This document shows positions 31,455-40,553 of a stretch of DNA of 64,000 nt, piece after piece. Under the pieces are notes generated by a model, which ran no database searches, had not been told where the DNA came from, and saw only the letters and a list, made by a program, of their open reading frames with translations. How positions within the stretch are numbered: position 1 is the stretch's first letter; each line of letters begins with the position of its first letter. Made by a program: the position numbers and the translations under genes. The DNA is from Halomonas sp. THAF5a (lineage in GTDB: Bacteria; Pseudomonadota; Gammaproteobacteria; Pseudomonadales; Halomonadaceae): positions 3,100,001 to 3,164,000 of the forward strand of contig NZ_CP045417.1 of assembly GCF_009363755.1 (NCBI RefSeq), in the 5' to 3' direction.

Positions 31455-32432
31455 TCACTCGATCCAGCCCTGCTCGCGATAGTAGCGTGCAGCGCCCTCA
31501 TGCAGCGGGGCCGAGAGGCCGGAGCTCACCATGTCCTGGGGATCGAGGTTCTCGAAGGCCGGGTGCAGGCGCTTGAAGCGATCGAAGTTGTCAAAGATCG
31601 CCTTGACCGTCTGGTAGACCACCTCGTCGTCGGTGTTGGTGTCGGTCACGAAGGTGGCCGCCACGCCGAAGGTGGGCACGTCGTCCGGGTTGCCCTTGTA
31701 GAGGCCACCGGGGATGACCGACTTGGAGTAGTAGGGATGCTCCTCGACGATCTGGTCGATGACCGGCCCCTCGAGCGGCACCAGGCGTGCGTCGACGGTG
31801 GTGGTGGCCTCCTGCAGGGAGCCGTTGGGGTGACCGACCACGTAAACCATGGCGTCGATGTTGTTGTCGGACAGGGCCGCGGCCTGCTCGGCGGCGTCGA
31901 GCTGAGAGGCCAGGGAGAAGGTGTCCATGGTCCAGCCCTTGGCATCCATCACCACTTCCATGGTGTTGCGCTGACCGGAACCCGGGTTGCCGATGTTGAC
32001 GCGCTTGCCTTCCAGGTCGTCGAGGCCCTCGATGCCGGCATCGGCGCGGGCCAGCATGGTCAGCGGCTCACCGTGGACACGGAAGACCGCGCGCAGCTCC
32101 TCGTAGGCATCACCCTCGAAGTTGCCGGTGCCGTTGTAGGCCTGGTACTGCACGTCGGACTGCACCACGCCCATGTCGAGCTCGCCGGACTTGATGCCGT
32201 TGACGTTGGCCACCGACCCGCCGGTGGAGGGGGCGTTGCACTTGATGTTGGCGTCTTCCAGACGGTTCACGAGGCGGCAGACGGACTGGCCGACGACATA
32301 GTAGACGCCGGTCTGACCACCGGTACCGATGGTGATGAATTTCTCTTCCTGGGCCATGGCCGGCGATGCGAACATCGCGGCTCCCAGCATCGCACCGGTG
32401 AAGGCAGCGGCAGAGAAAGCATGACGTTTCAT
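31455..32432 (-). CDS. TAXI-family TRAP solute-binding protein
   Basis: A 325-aa periplasmic protein with a signal peptide (to SPAMA, about residue 27) and the TAXI signature FITIGTGGQTGVYYVVGQSVCRLV, followed by CNAPSTGGSVANVNGIKSGELDMGVVQSD. The ATG at 32432 follows AGAGGTG. It is first in an operon with the fused permease and the stress protein. TAXI proteins bind glutamate-like or 2-oxo acids in the few studied cases; the ligand here is unknown. Confidence 0.9.
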   Translation of the reverse strand: MKRHAFSAAAFTGAMLGAAMFASPAMAQEEKFITIGTGGQTGVYYVVGQSVCRLVNRLEDANIKCNAPSTGGSVANVNGIKSGELDMGVVQSDVQYQAYNGTGNFEGDAYEELRAVFRVHGEPLTMLARADAGIEGLDDLEGKRVNIGNPGSGQRNTMEVVMDAKGWTMDTFSLASQLDAAEQAAALSDNNIDAMVYVVGHPNGSLQEATTTVDARLVPLEGPVIDQIVEEHPYYSKSVIPGGLYKGNPDDVPTFGVAATFVTDTNTDDEVVYQTVKAIFDNFDRFKRLHPAFENLDPQDMVSSGLSAPLHEGAARYYREQGWIE

Positions 32433-32747
32433 GGACACACCTCTTGAGTTGTGCAAACGGATTCCTTGGCAGCGATCCGCTCCTGGACCGCCGACGGCCT
32501 TGAGCCGCTCCCCCCTACTTTAGCGAAAAAAGCGGTCATATGATGAGGCCTTTTTGCTTACGAGGGAGTCTAGACCCAGCGTAGGTCACGTGAACGTTAA
32601 TTTTCCGCGGTGCTCTCCACGCACGGTCGCCTGGACGACCGAGGGACGTGGCGGATAGCGAGACGACGAACGGGCCTTGATGCCCCGCGATGCCAGGCGC
32701 CAGACTGGGCAGGAGGGGCGCTTGCCCGGCCAGCGAGGAGTCGCGAC
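32433..32747. other. Intergenic region between TAXI operon and macrodomain gene
   Basis: The AT-rich part at 32515-32570 should hold the minus-strand promoter of the TAXI operon. I see no palindromic operator, small gene or terminator in these 315 bases. Confidence 0.4.
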
Positions 32748-33299
32748 ATGACCCAGCGAATCGAGTGCGTTCAGGGAGATATCGCCCGACAGGCCGATAT
32801 CGATACCGTGGTCAATGCCGCCAACGCCCAGCTGAGAAGCGGCGGCGGCGTGGCGGGCGCCCTGCATCGGGCCGCCGGCCCGGCGCTTGCCGAGGCGTGC
32901 CGGCCGCTGGCGCCGATCCGGCCCGGCCAGGCGGTGATCACCGGCGCCTTCGCGCTGCCCAACCGCCACGTGATCCACTGCCTGGGGCCGGTCTACGGCG
33001 TCGACGAGCCCGCCGACGAGCTGCTCGCAGCCTGCTACCGCCACGCCCTGGAGCTGGCCGAGCGCCACGCCATCCCCTCGATCGCCTTTCCCGCCCTCTC
33101 CGCCGGGGCCTTCGGCTACCCGCCGGCCGAGGCGGCGCGGATCGCGCTCTCGACGGTGCTCACCACCCTGCCCCGCTGCCCGGGCATCGAGCGCGTGCGC
33201 TTCGTGCTCTTCGACGCCACCGGCCGGGCACTGCATGACCGCACCCTGGCCACCCTGCAGGGCGGCCAGGCGCAGCAGGACCCTCCTCAGACGTTGTAG
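32748..33299 (+). CDS. Macrodomain O-acetyl-ADP-ribose deacetylase (YmdB-like)
   Basis: A 183-aa single macrodomain: GDIARQADIDTVVNAANAQL, the catalytic loop SGGGVAGALHRAAG, and the diphosphate loop FPALSAGAFGYPP. It is slightly longer than E. coli YmdB (177 aa). The start is set by GAGGAG at 32735-32740. It hydrolyses O-acetyl-ADP-ribose and possibly ADP-ribosyl groups on macromolecules. The last 13 bp overlap the convergent TRAP gene; no functional link to the transporters is evident. Confidence 0.88.
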   Translation: MTQRIECVQGDIARQADIDTVVNAANAQLRSGGGVAGALHRAAGPALAEACRPLAPIRPGQAVITGAFALPNRHVIHCLGPVYGVDEPADELLAACYRHALELAERHAIPSIAFPALSAGAFGYPPAEAARIALSTVLTTLPRCPGIERVRFVLFDATGRALHDRTLATLQGGQAQQDPPQTL

Positions 33300-34582
33300 C
33301 CCAGCACCGCCGGCAGCCACAGCGCGATGGCGGGGAACAACGCCACCAGGGCCAGGGCGGCCGCCATGGCGGCGACGAACAGCAGCGCCCAGCCGACGGT
33401 CTGCTCCAGGCGGATCTTCGCCACCTCGGTGGTCACCATCAGGTTCACCGCCACCGGCGGGGTGAACTGACCGATGGCGATGTTCATCGCCATCAGGATG
33501 CCGAACCAGACCGGGTTCCACGCGAAGTGCTGCATCACCGGGATCAGGATCGGCATCATGATCAGGTAGATCGAGATGGCATCGAGCACCATGCCGGCCA
33601 GCAGCACCGCCAGCATGATCAGCAACAGCAGCAGGGTACCGCTGTCGGTCAGCCCGATGATCCACTCCGCCAGGTGACGGAAGGTGCCGAGCATGGTGCC
33701 GGCCCAGGCGAAGATGCCGGCCAGGGCAATGATCAGGAGCACCACCCCGGAGATCACCGCCGCCTCGCCGAGCAGCGCCCAGAGGTCCCGCCAGCCCATC
33801 TCCCGGGTCAGCAGGAGGCCGACCAAGGCGCCGTAGGCCACCGCCACCACCGCCGCCTCGGTGGGCGTGAAGAGCCCGCTGCGCAGCCCCCCGAGGATGA
33901 TCACCGGGGCGAACAGCGCCGGCAGCGCCTGGCGGAAGCTCTCGCCGAGCGCCGGCCGCTCGACCGCCGCCGGGGCCTCCCATCGATGGCGCCGGGAGAG
34001 CAGCAGCGCCGGCACCAGCAGCGCCGCCCCGGCCAGCAGCCCCGGGAAGAGCCCCGCCGCGAAGAGCGCCCGCAGATCGACCCCCGGCACCACGATGGAG
34101 TAGAGGATCAGCGCCACCGAGGGCGGAATCAGGATCGCCGTGGAGGCCGAGGCGGCGATCAGCGTGGCCGAGAAGGGCCTGGGATAACCCGCCTTGGTCA
34201 TGCTGGGCAGCATTACCATGGCCACCGCGGCGGCGTCGGCGGGCCCCGAGCCGCTCATGCCGCCCATGATCATGCAGACCAGCACCGCCACCACGGCGAG
34301 GCCGCCGTGGCGCGGACCGATCAGCGCCTGGGCGAAGCGCACCAGGCGCGCCGCCACCCCGGCCCGCTCGAAGATCAGGCCGGTGAGGATGAACAGCGGA
34401 ATGGCGATCAGCGGATACTTGGCCACGCCGTTGTAGGTGTTGGTGCCGAGCGTGGCCAGCATGGCCGGCGAGAGGCCGGCGAGGATGCCCACGGCCCCGG
34501 ACAGCCCCAGCGAGAAGGCCACCGGCACCCCGGCGATCAGCAGGCCCGCGAAGGCCAGCAGCATCCACAGATCAGGCGTCAT
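33287..34582 (-). CDS. dctM: TRAP transporter large permease (DctM)
   Basis: A 431-aa inner-membrane protein with about 12 helices; LLAGVPVAFSLGLSGAVGILAG, PLFILTGLIFERAG, GGMSGSGPADAAAV and the C-terminal GQFTPPVAVNLMVT are DctM hallmarks. It overlaps the small subunit gene by 11 bp. Confidence 0.92.
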   Translation of the reverse strand: MTPDLWMLLAFAGLLIAGVPVAFSLGLSGAVGILAGLSPAMLATLGTNTYNGVAKYPLIAIPLFILTGLIFERAGVAARLVRFAQALIGPRHGGLAVVAVLVCMIMGGMSGSGPADAAAVAMVMLPSMTKAGYPRPFSATLIAASASTAILIPPSVALILYSIVVPGVDLRALFAAGLFPGLLAGAALLVPALLLSRRHRWEAPAAVERPALGESFRQALPALFAPVIILGGLRSGLFTPTEAAVVAVAYGALVGLLLTREMGWRDLWALLGEAAVISGVVLLIIALAGIFAWAGTMLGTFRHLAEWIIGLTDSGTLLLLLIMLAVLLAGMVLDAISIYLIMMPILIPVMQHFAWNPVWFGILMAMNIAIGQFTPPVAVNLMVTTEVAKIRLEQTVGWALLFVAAMAAALALVALFPAIALWLPAVLGYNV

Positions 34583-35048
34583 CGTCGAGCCTCCCGCGCA
34601 GGCGGTCCCAGGTCTGCTGCCCCTGGCGCAGCAGCATCAGCGCCGAGAGCAGTGGCAGCCAGGCCAGGTACCACCACTGGGGCAGGCCGAGCCCCGGGGA
34701 GAGCGAGCCCCACTGGATCTCCTGCCAGGTCATCCGGGCCCCGAACCAGGTGATCAGCCCCAGCACCGTCATACCGCAGGCGCCCTGGAAGAGGATCAGG
34801 GCGCGGCGCGGCACCGTGGGCAGGGCCCGCTCCAGCAGGCCGATGCGAATATGGCGGTGGCGGCGCAGGGCCACCGAGGCGCCGGCGAAGGTCAGCACCA
34901 CCAGCAGGAACACCGAGAACTCCTCGGTGAAGGCGAAGGAGCCGCCGGTGAGGTAGCGCACCACCACGTTGGCCAGGCTGATCAGGCCGATGATCAGGAT
35001 CGCGAGGGTCGCCAGCAGGCGTTCGAGTCTTGCGTCGGGAGGGGTCAT
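34572..35048 (-). CDS. dctQ: TRAP transporter small permease (DctQ)
   Basis: A 158-aa protein with four predicted helices and the usual FTEEFSVFLLVVLTFAGASVALRRHRHIRIGLLE stretch in the middle. It overlaps dctM by 11 bp and is separated from dctP by a hairpin. Confidence 0.9.
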   Translation of the reverse strand: MTPPDARLERLLATLAILIIGLISLANVVVRYLTGGSFAFTEEFSVFLLVVLTFAGASVALRRHRHIRIGLLERALPTVPRRALILFQGACGMTVLGLITWFGARMTWQEIQWGSLSPGLGLPQWWYLAWLPLLSALMLLRQGQQTWDRLRGRLDDDA

Positions 35049-35078
35049 GAGCGTTGAGGGTCAAGGGCGTTGAGACGA

Positions 35079-35102
35079 GATCGGCCCCGCAAGGGGCCGA
35101 TC
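35079..35102 (-). terminator. Hairpin between dctP and dctQ
   Basis: GATCGGCCCC-GCAA-GGGGCCGATC, a 10-bp stem with a tetraloop, placed to favour higher expression of the binding protein than of the permeases. Confidence 0.6.
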
Positions 35103-35151
35103 GTGAGAAGCCGAGGGGAAGGGGCGGTCACGGGGACGGCAGGCGCCGGGG

Positions 35152-36174
35152 TCACTCCGGCGACATGTCGTCGCGGGCGGCCTCGACGATCGCCTCGCCG
35201 ATGCGCGGCACCCACTCGTCGTGGACCGACTCGGTGGCCTCGACGAAGGCTTGATGCTGCGCCTCGTCGAGATCGGTGACCGTGACCCCGCGCTCGCGGA
35301 TCGCCGCCAGCCGCGCCGGCTCCTCCTCGCGGGTCATGGCGATCTCCCAGGCGCCGGCCTCCTCGGCGGTCTCGCGCAGCAGGGTGCGCTCCTGCTCGTC
35401 GAGGGACTCCCACACCTGGCGGTTCACCGCGAAGACCAGCGGGTCGTTCATGTAGTTCCAGCGGGTCAGGTGTGACTGCCCCACCTGATCGATGCGCGCC
35501 ACGTCGAACACCGAGAGCGGGTTCTCCTGGCCGTCCACCGCACCGGTGGTCAGCGCCGGCTTGGCATCGGCCCAGCTCATCTGGGTGGGGTTGGCCCCCA
35601 GCGCCGTGAAGGTGTCCTGGAAGAGCGGCGAGCCCACCACGCGGATCTTCAGGCCCTCGAGGTCGGCCGGCTCGTCGATGGGCCCCTGGGAGTTGGAGAG
35701 CTGGCGGAAGCCGTTCTCGCCCCAGGCCAGCGGCACCACCCCCCGCGAGCCGATGGCCTCGAAGACCAGTTCGCCGGCCGCCCCGCCGGTGACGGCATCG
35801 ACCGCCTCGGCATCGGGCATGAAGAAGGGCAGCGAGAAGAGGTTGAGTTCCGGCACCTGGGGCGACCAGTTGATGGTCGAGCCCACGGCCGCATCGATCA
35901 GCCCCGAGCGCATGGCCGAGAACTCGCGGGTCTGGTCGCCGTTGACCAGCTGGGAGTTGGGATAGACCCGCAGGGTCAGGTCGCCGCCGGAGCGCTCCGC
36001 GACCAGTTCGGCCCACTTCTCGGCGGCCTGTCCCCAGGGGAAGGCGTCGGAGAGCACGGTGGAGACGGAGAGCTCCCGGGCCTGGACGGACGAGGCGAGG
36101 GCGAGGGAAGCGCTGACGAGAAAGGCGCCGGCCAGGGCGGCGGCTCCTCGGCGCGGAGAGCGTGACGAAGGCAT
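35152..36174 (-). CDS. dctP: TRAP transporter solute-binding protein (DctP)
   Basis: A 340-aa periplasmic protein with a signal peptide to VQA (about residue 33). DctP features include WAELVAERSGGDLTLRVYPNSQL, the carboxylate-binding Arg in LKIRVVGSPLFQDTF, and DGQENPLSVF. The ATG at 36174 follows AAGGA. A C4-dicarboxylate or related organic acid is the expected ligand. Confidence 0.9.
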   Translation of the reverse strand: MPSSRSPRRGAAALAGAFLVSASLALASSVQARELSVSTVLSDAFPWGQAAEKWAELVAERSGGDLTLRVYPNSQLVNGDQTREFSAMRSGLIDAAVGSTINWSPQVPELNLFSLPFFMPDAEAVDAVTGGAAGELVFEAIGSRGVVPLAWGENGFRQLSNSQGPIDEPADLEGLKIRVVGSPLFQDTFTALGANPTQMSWADAKPALTTGAVDGQENPLSVFDVARIDQVGQSHLTRWNYMNDPLVFAVNRQVWESLDEQERTLLRETAEEAGAWEIAMTREEEPARLAAIRERGVTVTDLDEAQHQAFVEATESVHDEWVPRIGEAIVEAARDDMSPE

Positions 36175-36380
36175 GGCGTGTCCTTGCGGTGTGGTCGTGG
36201 GGCGGTCCGTCGCCGGCCTCCCCGACATCGTTATCGGCAGGGCGTCATCGACGCCGCGAGCCTAACGATGCCCTGTCATCCGGGCGTCATGCAAGAGAGA
36301 CCGCCCCCGGGCGCTGTCGCGGCATTCAACGGAGTTGCTATGCTGTGAGGCTTTTCGCCGACCCTCCCCGAGGAGACACC

Positions 36381-37241
36381 GTGCCGCTTCGCGACCTGGC
36401 CCTGGGCCTCGCCGTCATCGCCATCTGGGCGCTGAACATCATCGTCATCAAGCTGGGGGTGGTCGAGCTGCCGCCGCTCTTGCTGACCACCCTGCGCTTC
36501 GCCCTGGTGGCGGCGCTGCTGGTGCCCTTCCACCCCGTGGCCCGCCACCAGCTGCCCTTCCTGGCGCTGCTCTCGGTGACCTTCGGCTCCCTGCACTTCG
36601 CCCTGCTGTTTATCGGCCTCGGCCAGGCCGAGGCGGGCACCGGCGCGCTGCTGGTGCAGATGGGCACGCCCTTCGCCACCCTGCTCGCCGTGGTGTTTCT
36701 CGGCGAGCGCCTGGAGCCGCGGCGCGTGGCGGGGCTCGCGCTCTCCTTCGCCGGGGTCGCGGTGCTGGCCGGCGGCCCCTCGCTTCCGGCGCCACTGCCC
36801 ACCGCCCTGCTGCTGGCCAGCGCCCTGGGCTGGGCCATCTCGCAGCTGCTGATCAAGCACGGTCCCAATGTCTCGCCCATGGCCCTGGCGGGCTGGGTGG
36901 CGCTGTTCGCCACCCCCCAGGTGGCGCTGGGGTCCTGGTGGTTCGAGCAGGGCCAGTGGGCCGCCATCAGGGCGGCCGGCTGGGCCGGCTGGGGCGCGGT
37001 GTTCTACACCGCGGTGATGTCCTCCATCGTGGCCTACGGCCTCTGGTACGGCCTGCTGCGTCGTCACCCGGTCAACCGGGTGGTGCCGCTGACCCTGCTG
37101 ATGCCGGTAGGGGCGGTGCTGCTGGGCGTGGCGCTGATGGGCGACGGCCTGGGGATGCACAAGCTCATCGGCGGCGGGCTGGTGATCGCCGGACTGGCGC
37201 TGATCGTGCTGCGTGTCGGCTTCCGCCGCCCGGCCGGCTGA
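36381..37241 (+). CDS. EamA-family drug/metabolite transporter (YedA/RarD superfamily)
   Basis: A 286-aa inner-membrane protein with ten helices in two EamA repeats. The start is GTG 36381 with GAGGAG ahead of it; the frame is open upstream but not membrane-like. It begins with LALGLAVIAIWALNIIVIKLG and ends MGDGLGMHKLIGGGLVIAGL, both typical. It probably exports amino acids or related metabolites; the substrate is unknown. Confidence 0.87.
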   Translation: MPLRDLALGLAVIAIWALNIIVIKLGVVELPPLLLTTLRFALVAALLVPFHPVARHQLPFLALLSVTFGSLHFALLFIGLGQAEAGTGALLVQMGTPFATLLAVVFLGERLEPRRVAGLALSFAGVAVLAGGPSLPAPLPTALLLASALGWAISQLLIKHGPNVSPMALAGWVALFATPQVALGSWWFEQGQWAAIRAAGWAGWGAVFYTAVMSSIVAYGLWYGLLRRHPVNRVVPLTLLMPVGAVLLGVALMGDGLGMHKLIGGGLVIAGLALIVLRVGFRRPAG

Positions 37242-37262
37242 TGCGGGGCGCCCGCGGCGCGA

Positions 37263-37802
37263 TCAGGACGCCGGCGGCTCGCCGGCCTCGCCCGGGCAGA
37301 GCCCGCCGCCGCCCGGCCAGCTGACGCAGTCCCCCGCCGCCACGCCCATCGCCTCGAAGGCACCGGCGTTGACCTCCAGGGCCGCCCGGTAGGGCACGCC
37401 GGGGCGGGTCACCGGGCAGTCGCCGGGGGCCTCGGCGGTGCAGGGCGTCATGCGGTGGATCTCGGCGATGCGCCCCGCCTCGTCGATGAAGGCGATGTCC
37501 AGCGGGATCCGGGTGCGATACATCCAGAAGCCGTTGCGCGAGGGCTGGGGATGACGGTAGAGGAAGAGCATGCCGGTGCCCTCGGCGAGGTGGTCGCGCT
37601 CCATCAGGCCGCGGCTGCGCTCGCGAATGCTGCGGGCCACCTCCACCTCGAGGCGCTGCGGCCCCCGCTCGCCGTGGATGACCAGCGGCACGCGCGCGAG
37701 CGCCGGGGCCTCGTCGGGCTCGGCGGAGAGCGGGCGGGTCAGCAGGCCGGCCGCGGGCAAGAGGGCCAGGCCCAGCAGCAGCTGGCGACGGGTCGTGTTC
37801 AT
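37263..37802 (-). CDS. DUF192 family periplasmic protein
   Basis: A 179-aa protein with a twin-Arg-like N-terminus (MNTTRRQLLLGLALLPAAG) and cleavage near SAEP. The DUF192 core is visible as RSRGLMERDHLAEGTGMLFLY, FWMYRTRIPLDIAFID and the late VLEVNAG-like stretch ALEVNAGAFEAMGV. The function of the family is unknown. It overlaps the end of modC by 4 nt, so it is co-translated with the molybdate transporter. Confidence 0.85.
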   Translation of the reverse strand: MNTTRRQLLLGLALLPAAGLLTRPLSAEPDEAPALARVPLVIHGERGPQRLEVEVARSIRERSRGLMERDHLAEGTGMLFLYRHPQPSRNGFWMYRTRIPLDIAFIDEAGRIAEIHRMTPCTAEAPGDCPVTRPGVPYRAALEVNAGAFEAMGVAAGDCVSWPGGGGLCPGEAGEPPAS

Positions 37803-38971
37803 TGGGCCTCCTCGGCCTTGGGGGGAACAGGCAACGGATCGGGGGCGTCCGGCATCAGGTGGATGCCCGAGGCGAGCAGCGAGACGCCTACCCGCTCGCC
37901 CCGGGCCAGGCCGTTGCGGCGTGCCGCGTGGGTGGGCAGCTCGAAGCGCAGGGTATCGTCGCAGTGTTCGAAGGCGAGCGCCAGATAGGTGATGCCGCCC
38001 AGCACCGCCATCTCCACGACCCGGCCCGTGACGGGGTTCTCGCGCTCTCCCCGGGAGGGACGGCCGCGGCGGTGCAGCACCACGTCCGACGGCGGCAGGT
38101 ACCAGCTGACGGGCTGACCCGGCGACAGCCCCTCGAGGCCGTGCGCCACCTCCAGTCGCCAGGGCCCCCACTGCAGCCGGCGCCCCGCCGCGGCGTCGAC
38201 CACGCGGCCCGCGAAGACGTTGTGACGGTCGAGCAGCCGCGCCACCTCCGGGCTCCTGGGACGCCGGAAGAGCGTCTCGACGGGCGCCTGCTGCAGGCTG
38301 CGCCCGGCGTGCAGCACGCAGAGCCGGTCGGCCAGGGCGGCGGCCTCGTCGAGGTCGTGGGTGACCAGCAGGATGGGGATGCGGATCTCGTCGCGCAGCA
38401 GGGCCAGCTCGCGCTGCAGGCGGCGCCGGGTGACCTGGTCCACCGCGGAGAAGGGCTCGTCCAGCAGCAGCACCCGCGGGTTGCGGGCCAGCGCCCTGGC
38501 CAGGGCCACCCGCTGGCGCTGGCCGCCGGAGAGCGCCGCGGGGTGACGCTCGGCGAGGCCGTCGAGGCGCACCCGGGCGAGCCACCGCTCGGCGGCCCGG
38601 CGGCGCTCGGCGGCGGGCAGGTGATCAAGCGCGACCATGACGTTGTCCCGAGCGGTCAGATGCGGAAAGAGCGCATAGTCCTGGAACACCAGCCCCACCC
38701 GGCGCCGCTGAGGGCGCCGCGAGCGTCCCGACGCGGCATCGAACCAGGTCTCCCCGGCGCAGCGGATGACCCCGCTCGCCGGCCGGTAGAGCCCGGCGAT
38801 GGCCCGCAGCAGGGTGGTCTTGCCGCTCCCCGAGGGCCCGACCAGGGCCAGCAGCTCCCCGGCCTCGCAGTGGAAGTCGGCGGCCAGCGGGATCGGCCCC
38901 GTCTGGTGCAGGCTGACCGCCAGCCCCTCGCCGCTCGCCCCCGGCCCCTGGGAAGGCGTCGACTCAGCCAC
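37799..38971 (-). CDS. modC: Molybdate ABC transporter ATPase
   Basis: A 390-aa ATPase with Walker A GPSGSGKTT, signature LSGGQRQRVALARAL, Walker B VLLLDEPFSAVD, H-loop THDLDE, and a C-terminal TOBE (molybdate-binding) domain from about residue 240. It overlaps modB by 8 bp and the DUF192 gene by 4 bp. Confidence 0.9.
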   Translation of the reverse strand: MAESTPSQGPGASGEGLAVSLHQTGPIPLAADFHCEAGELLALVGPSGSGKTTLLRAIAGLYRPASGVIRCAGETWFDAASGRSRRPQRRRVGLVFQDYALFPHLTARDNVMVALDHLPAAERRRAAERWLARVRLDGLAERHPAALSGGQRQRVALARALARNPRVLLLDEPFSAVDQVTRRRLQRELALLRDEIRIPILLVTHDLDEAAALADRLCVLHAGRSLQQAPVETLFRRPRSPEVARLLDRHNVFAGRVVDAAAGRRLQWGPWRLEVAHGLEGLSPGQPVSWYLPPSDVVLHRRGRPSRGERENPVTGRVVEMAVLGGITYLALAFEHCDDTLRFELPTHAARRNGLARGERVGVSLLASGIHLMPDAPDPLPVPPKAEEAQ

Positions 38972-39632
38972 GGCGCCACCTGCGTCGCCCGGCGAGCCCG
39001 TAGACCACGCCGATGGTCAGGAAGGAAACCAGCAGCAGCATGGCCGACATCACCGCCGCTCCCGACTCGTCGAAGGCCTGGACCCGGTCGTAGATGGCGA
39101 TGGCGAGGGTGCGGGTCTCGCCGTCGATGGCGCCGCCGACCATCAGGATCACCCCGAACTCGCCGAGGGTGTGGGCGAAGGTGAGCGCCAGGGCCGAGAC
39201 CAGCCCCGGCCAGACCAGCGGCAGCTCGATGCGCAGTAGTGTCTGGGCCGGCGAGAGGCCGCTGCACCAGGCGGCCTCGCGCAGGTTGGGGGGGATCGTC
39301 TCGAAGGCGCGCTGGATCGGCTGGACGGCGAAGGGCAGGTTGGCGACCAGCGAGGCGAGCAGGATGCCGGTGAAGGTGAAGTTGAGCCCGCCGCCGGTCA
39401 GCGACTGCCAGGCGGCGCCGAAGGGCGCCTGCTCCCCGAAGGCCTGCATCAGGTAGAAGCCGAGCACCGTGGGCGGCATCACCAGCGGCAGCGCCACCAG
39501 CGCCTCGCAGAGGGCGCGGCCGCGAAAGCGTGACAGCGCCAGGGCGCGGCCCAGCCACAGCCCTGCCGGCAGCAGCAGCAGGCAGGTGAGCCCGGCCAGG
39601 CGCAGCGAGACCGAGAGCGCCGTCCACTCCAT
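38964..39632 (-). CDS. modB: Molybdate ABC transporter permease
   Basis: A 222-aa inner-membrane protein with five helices. The EAA-type loop is LREAAWCSGLSPAQTLLRIELPL; LVALPLVMPPTVLGFYL and FAHTLGEFGVILMVGG are ModB hallmarks. Its start codon shares one base with the modA stop (TGATG). Confidence 0.92.
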   Translation of the reverse strand: MEWTALSVSLRLAGLTCLLLLPAGLWLGRALALSRFRGRALCEALVALPLVMPPTVLGFYLMQAFGEQAPFGAAWQSLTGGGLNFTFTGILLASLVANLPFAVQPIQRAFETIPPNLREAAWCSGLSPAQTLLRIELPLVWPGLVSALALTFAHTLGEFGVILMVGGAIDGETRTLAIAIYDRVQAFDESGAAVMSAMLLLVSFLTIGVVYGLAGRRRWRRG

Positions 39633-40444
39633 CAGGCGCCGCTCGCCGGGGTCGGGGATGGGCTCGGCGGCTGGAAGCCGAAGCGCGCCAGGATCGCGCG
39701 GGCCTCCTCGCCCTGCAGCCAGGCGTAGAGGGCGCGGGCCGCCTCGCCGGCGTCGGGCACCAGCGCCATGCGCTGGCGCAGCGGGGCGTGCCGATCGGCG
39801 GGAATCAGCACGTGCTCGGCCCGCTCCCCAAGCGCCGGGGCCAGGGCCAGGGAGTAGGCGACCAGGCCGCCGCGGGCCTCGTCGGCCAGGGCGAAGCGCG
39901 CCGCCTGGGAGACGTTCTCGCCCATCACGCGCAGCGGCGCCGAGGCCGCCCAGAGCCCGGCCTGCTCGAGGGCCTGGCGCGCGGCGATGCCGTAGGGGGC
40001 GTGCTCCGGGTTGGCCAGCGCCACCCGTGGGCGCCCCTCCCCCGCCCGATGGTCGGCGATGGCCGCCTCGACGGCGGCGAGGGGGGCCGACTCGCTCGGC
40101 AGCGCGCCGCGCCCGGCGGGCTGGATCCAGGCCAGCCGGCCGACCGCGTAGACCACGCCGGTGTCCGCCAGGTGGCCCGCCTGGTGCAGGGCCAGCACGC
40201 TCTGTTCGTCCGCCGAGAGAAAGAGCTCGAAGGGCGCCCCCTGGGCGATCTGGCGACGGAAGTTGCCGGAGGCGCCATAGTTCACCCGCACCGGCGCCCC
40301 GCCCTGGGCGCGGAAGCGCTCGACCAGCGCGGGAAAGGCGAACTGCAGGGAGGAGGCGACGGCCACGGTGGCCGGCCCGGCGAGCGCCGGAGCGGCGCTG
40401 GCCAGCAGCCAGGCGGCCAGAGCGAGGCGAAGCACAGCGGTCAT
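39632..40444 (-). CDS. modA: Molybdate-binding periplasmic protein
   Basis: A 270-aa protein with a signal peptide to ALAGP (about residue 22), then VAVASSLQFAFPALVERF, NYGASGNFRRQIAQGAPFELFLSAD and VALANPEHAPYGIAARQAL, all typical of ModA. ATG 40444 is preferred over TTG 40456. No ModE box was recognised upstream. Molybdenum would be needed for xanthine dehydrogenase, which fits the neighbouring purine island although no xdh gene is here. Confidence 0.9.
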   Translation of the reverse strand: MTAVLRLALAAWLLASAAPALAGPATVAVASSLQFAFPALVERFRAQGGAPVRVNYGASGNFRRQIAQGAPFELFLSADEQSVLALHQAGHLADTGVVYAVGRLAWIQPAGRGALPSESAPLAAVEAAIADHRAGEGRPRVALANPEHAPYGIAARQALEQAGLWAASAPLRVMGENVSQAARFALADEARGGLVAYSLALAPALGERAEHVLIPADRHAPLRQRMALVPDAGEAARALYAWLQGEEARAILARFGFQPPSPSPTPASGA

Positions 40445-40553
40445 GGCGAGGTCCAAAGCCCGATCAACGAGCCCGCATTGTCGGCCAGGTCCTCGCCCGG
40501 AACAAGGCGGATGCCGCCGCCGCGGCGGCGGTCTCGAGGCGCCTCGAGCCGGA

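Noticed and set aside
40445..40553. A ModE-binding site upstream of modA
   Set aside because: No TATA-rich CG-flanked dyad of the ModE type is visible in the short spacer.
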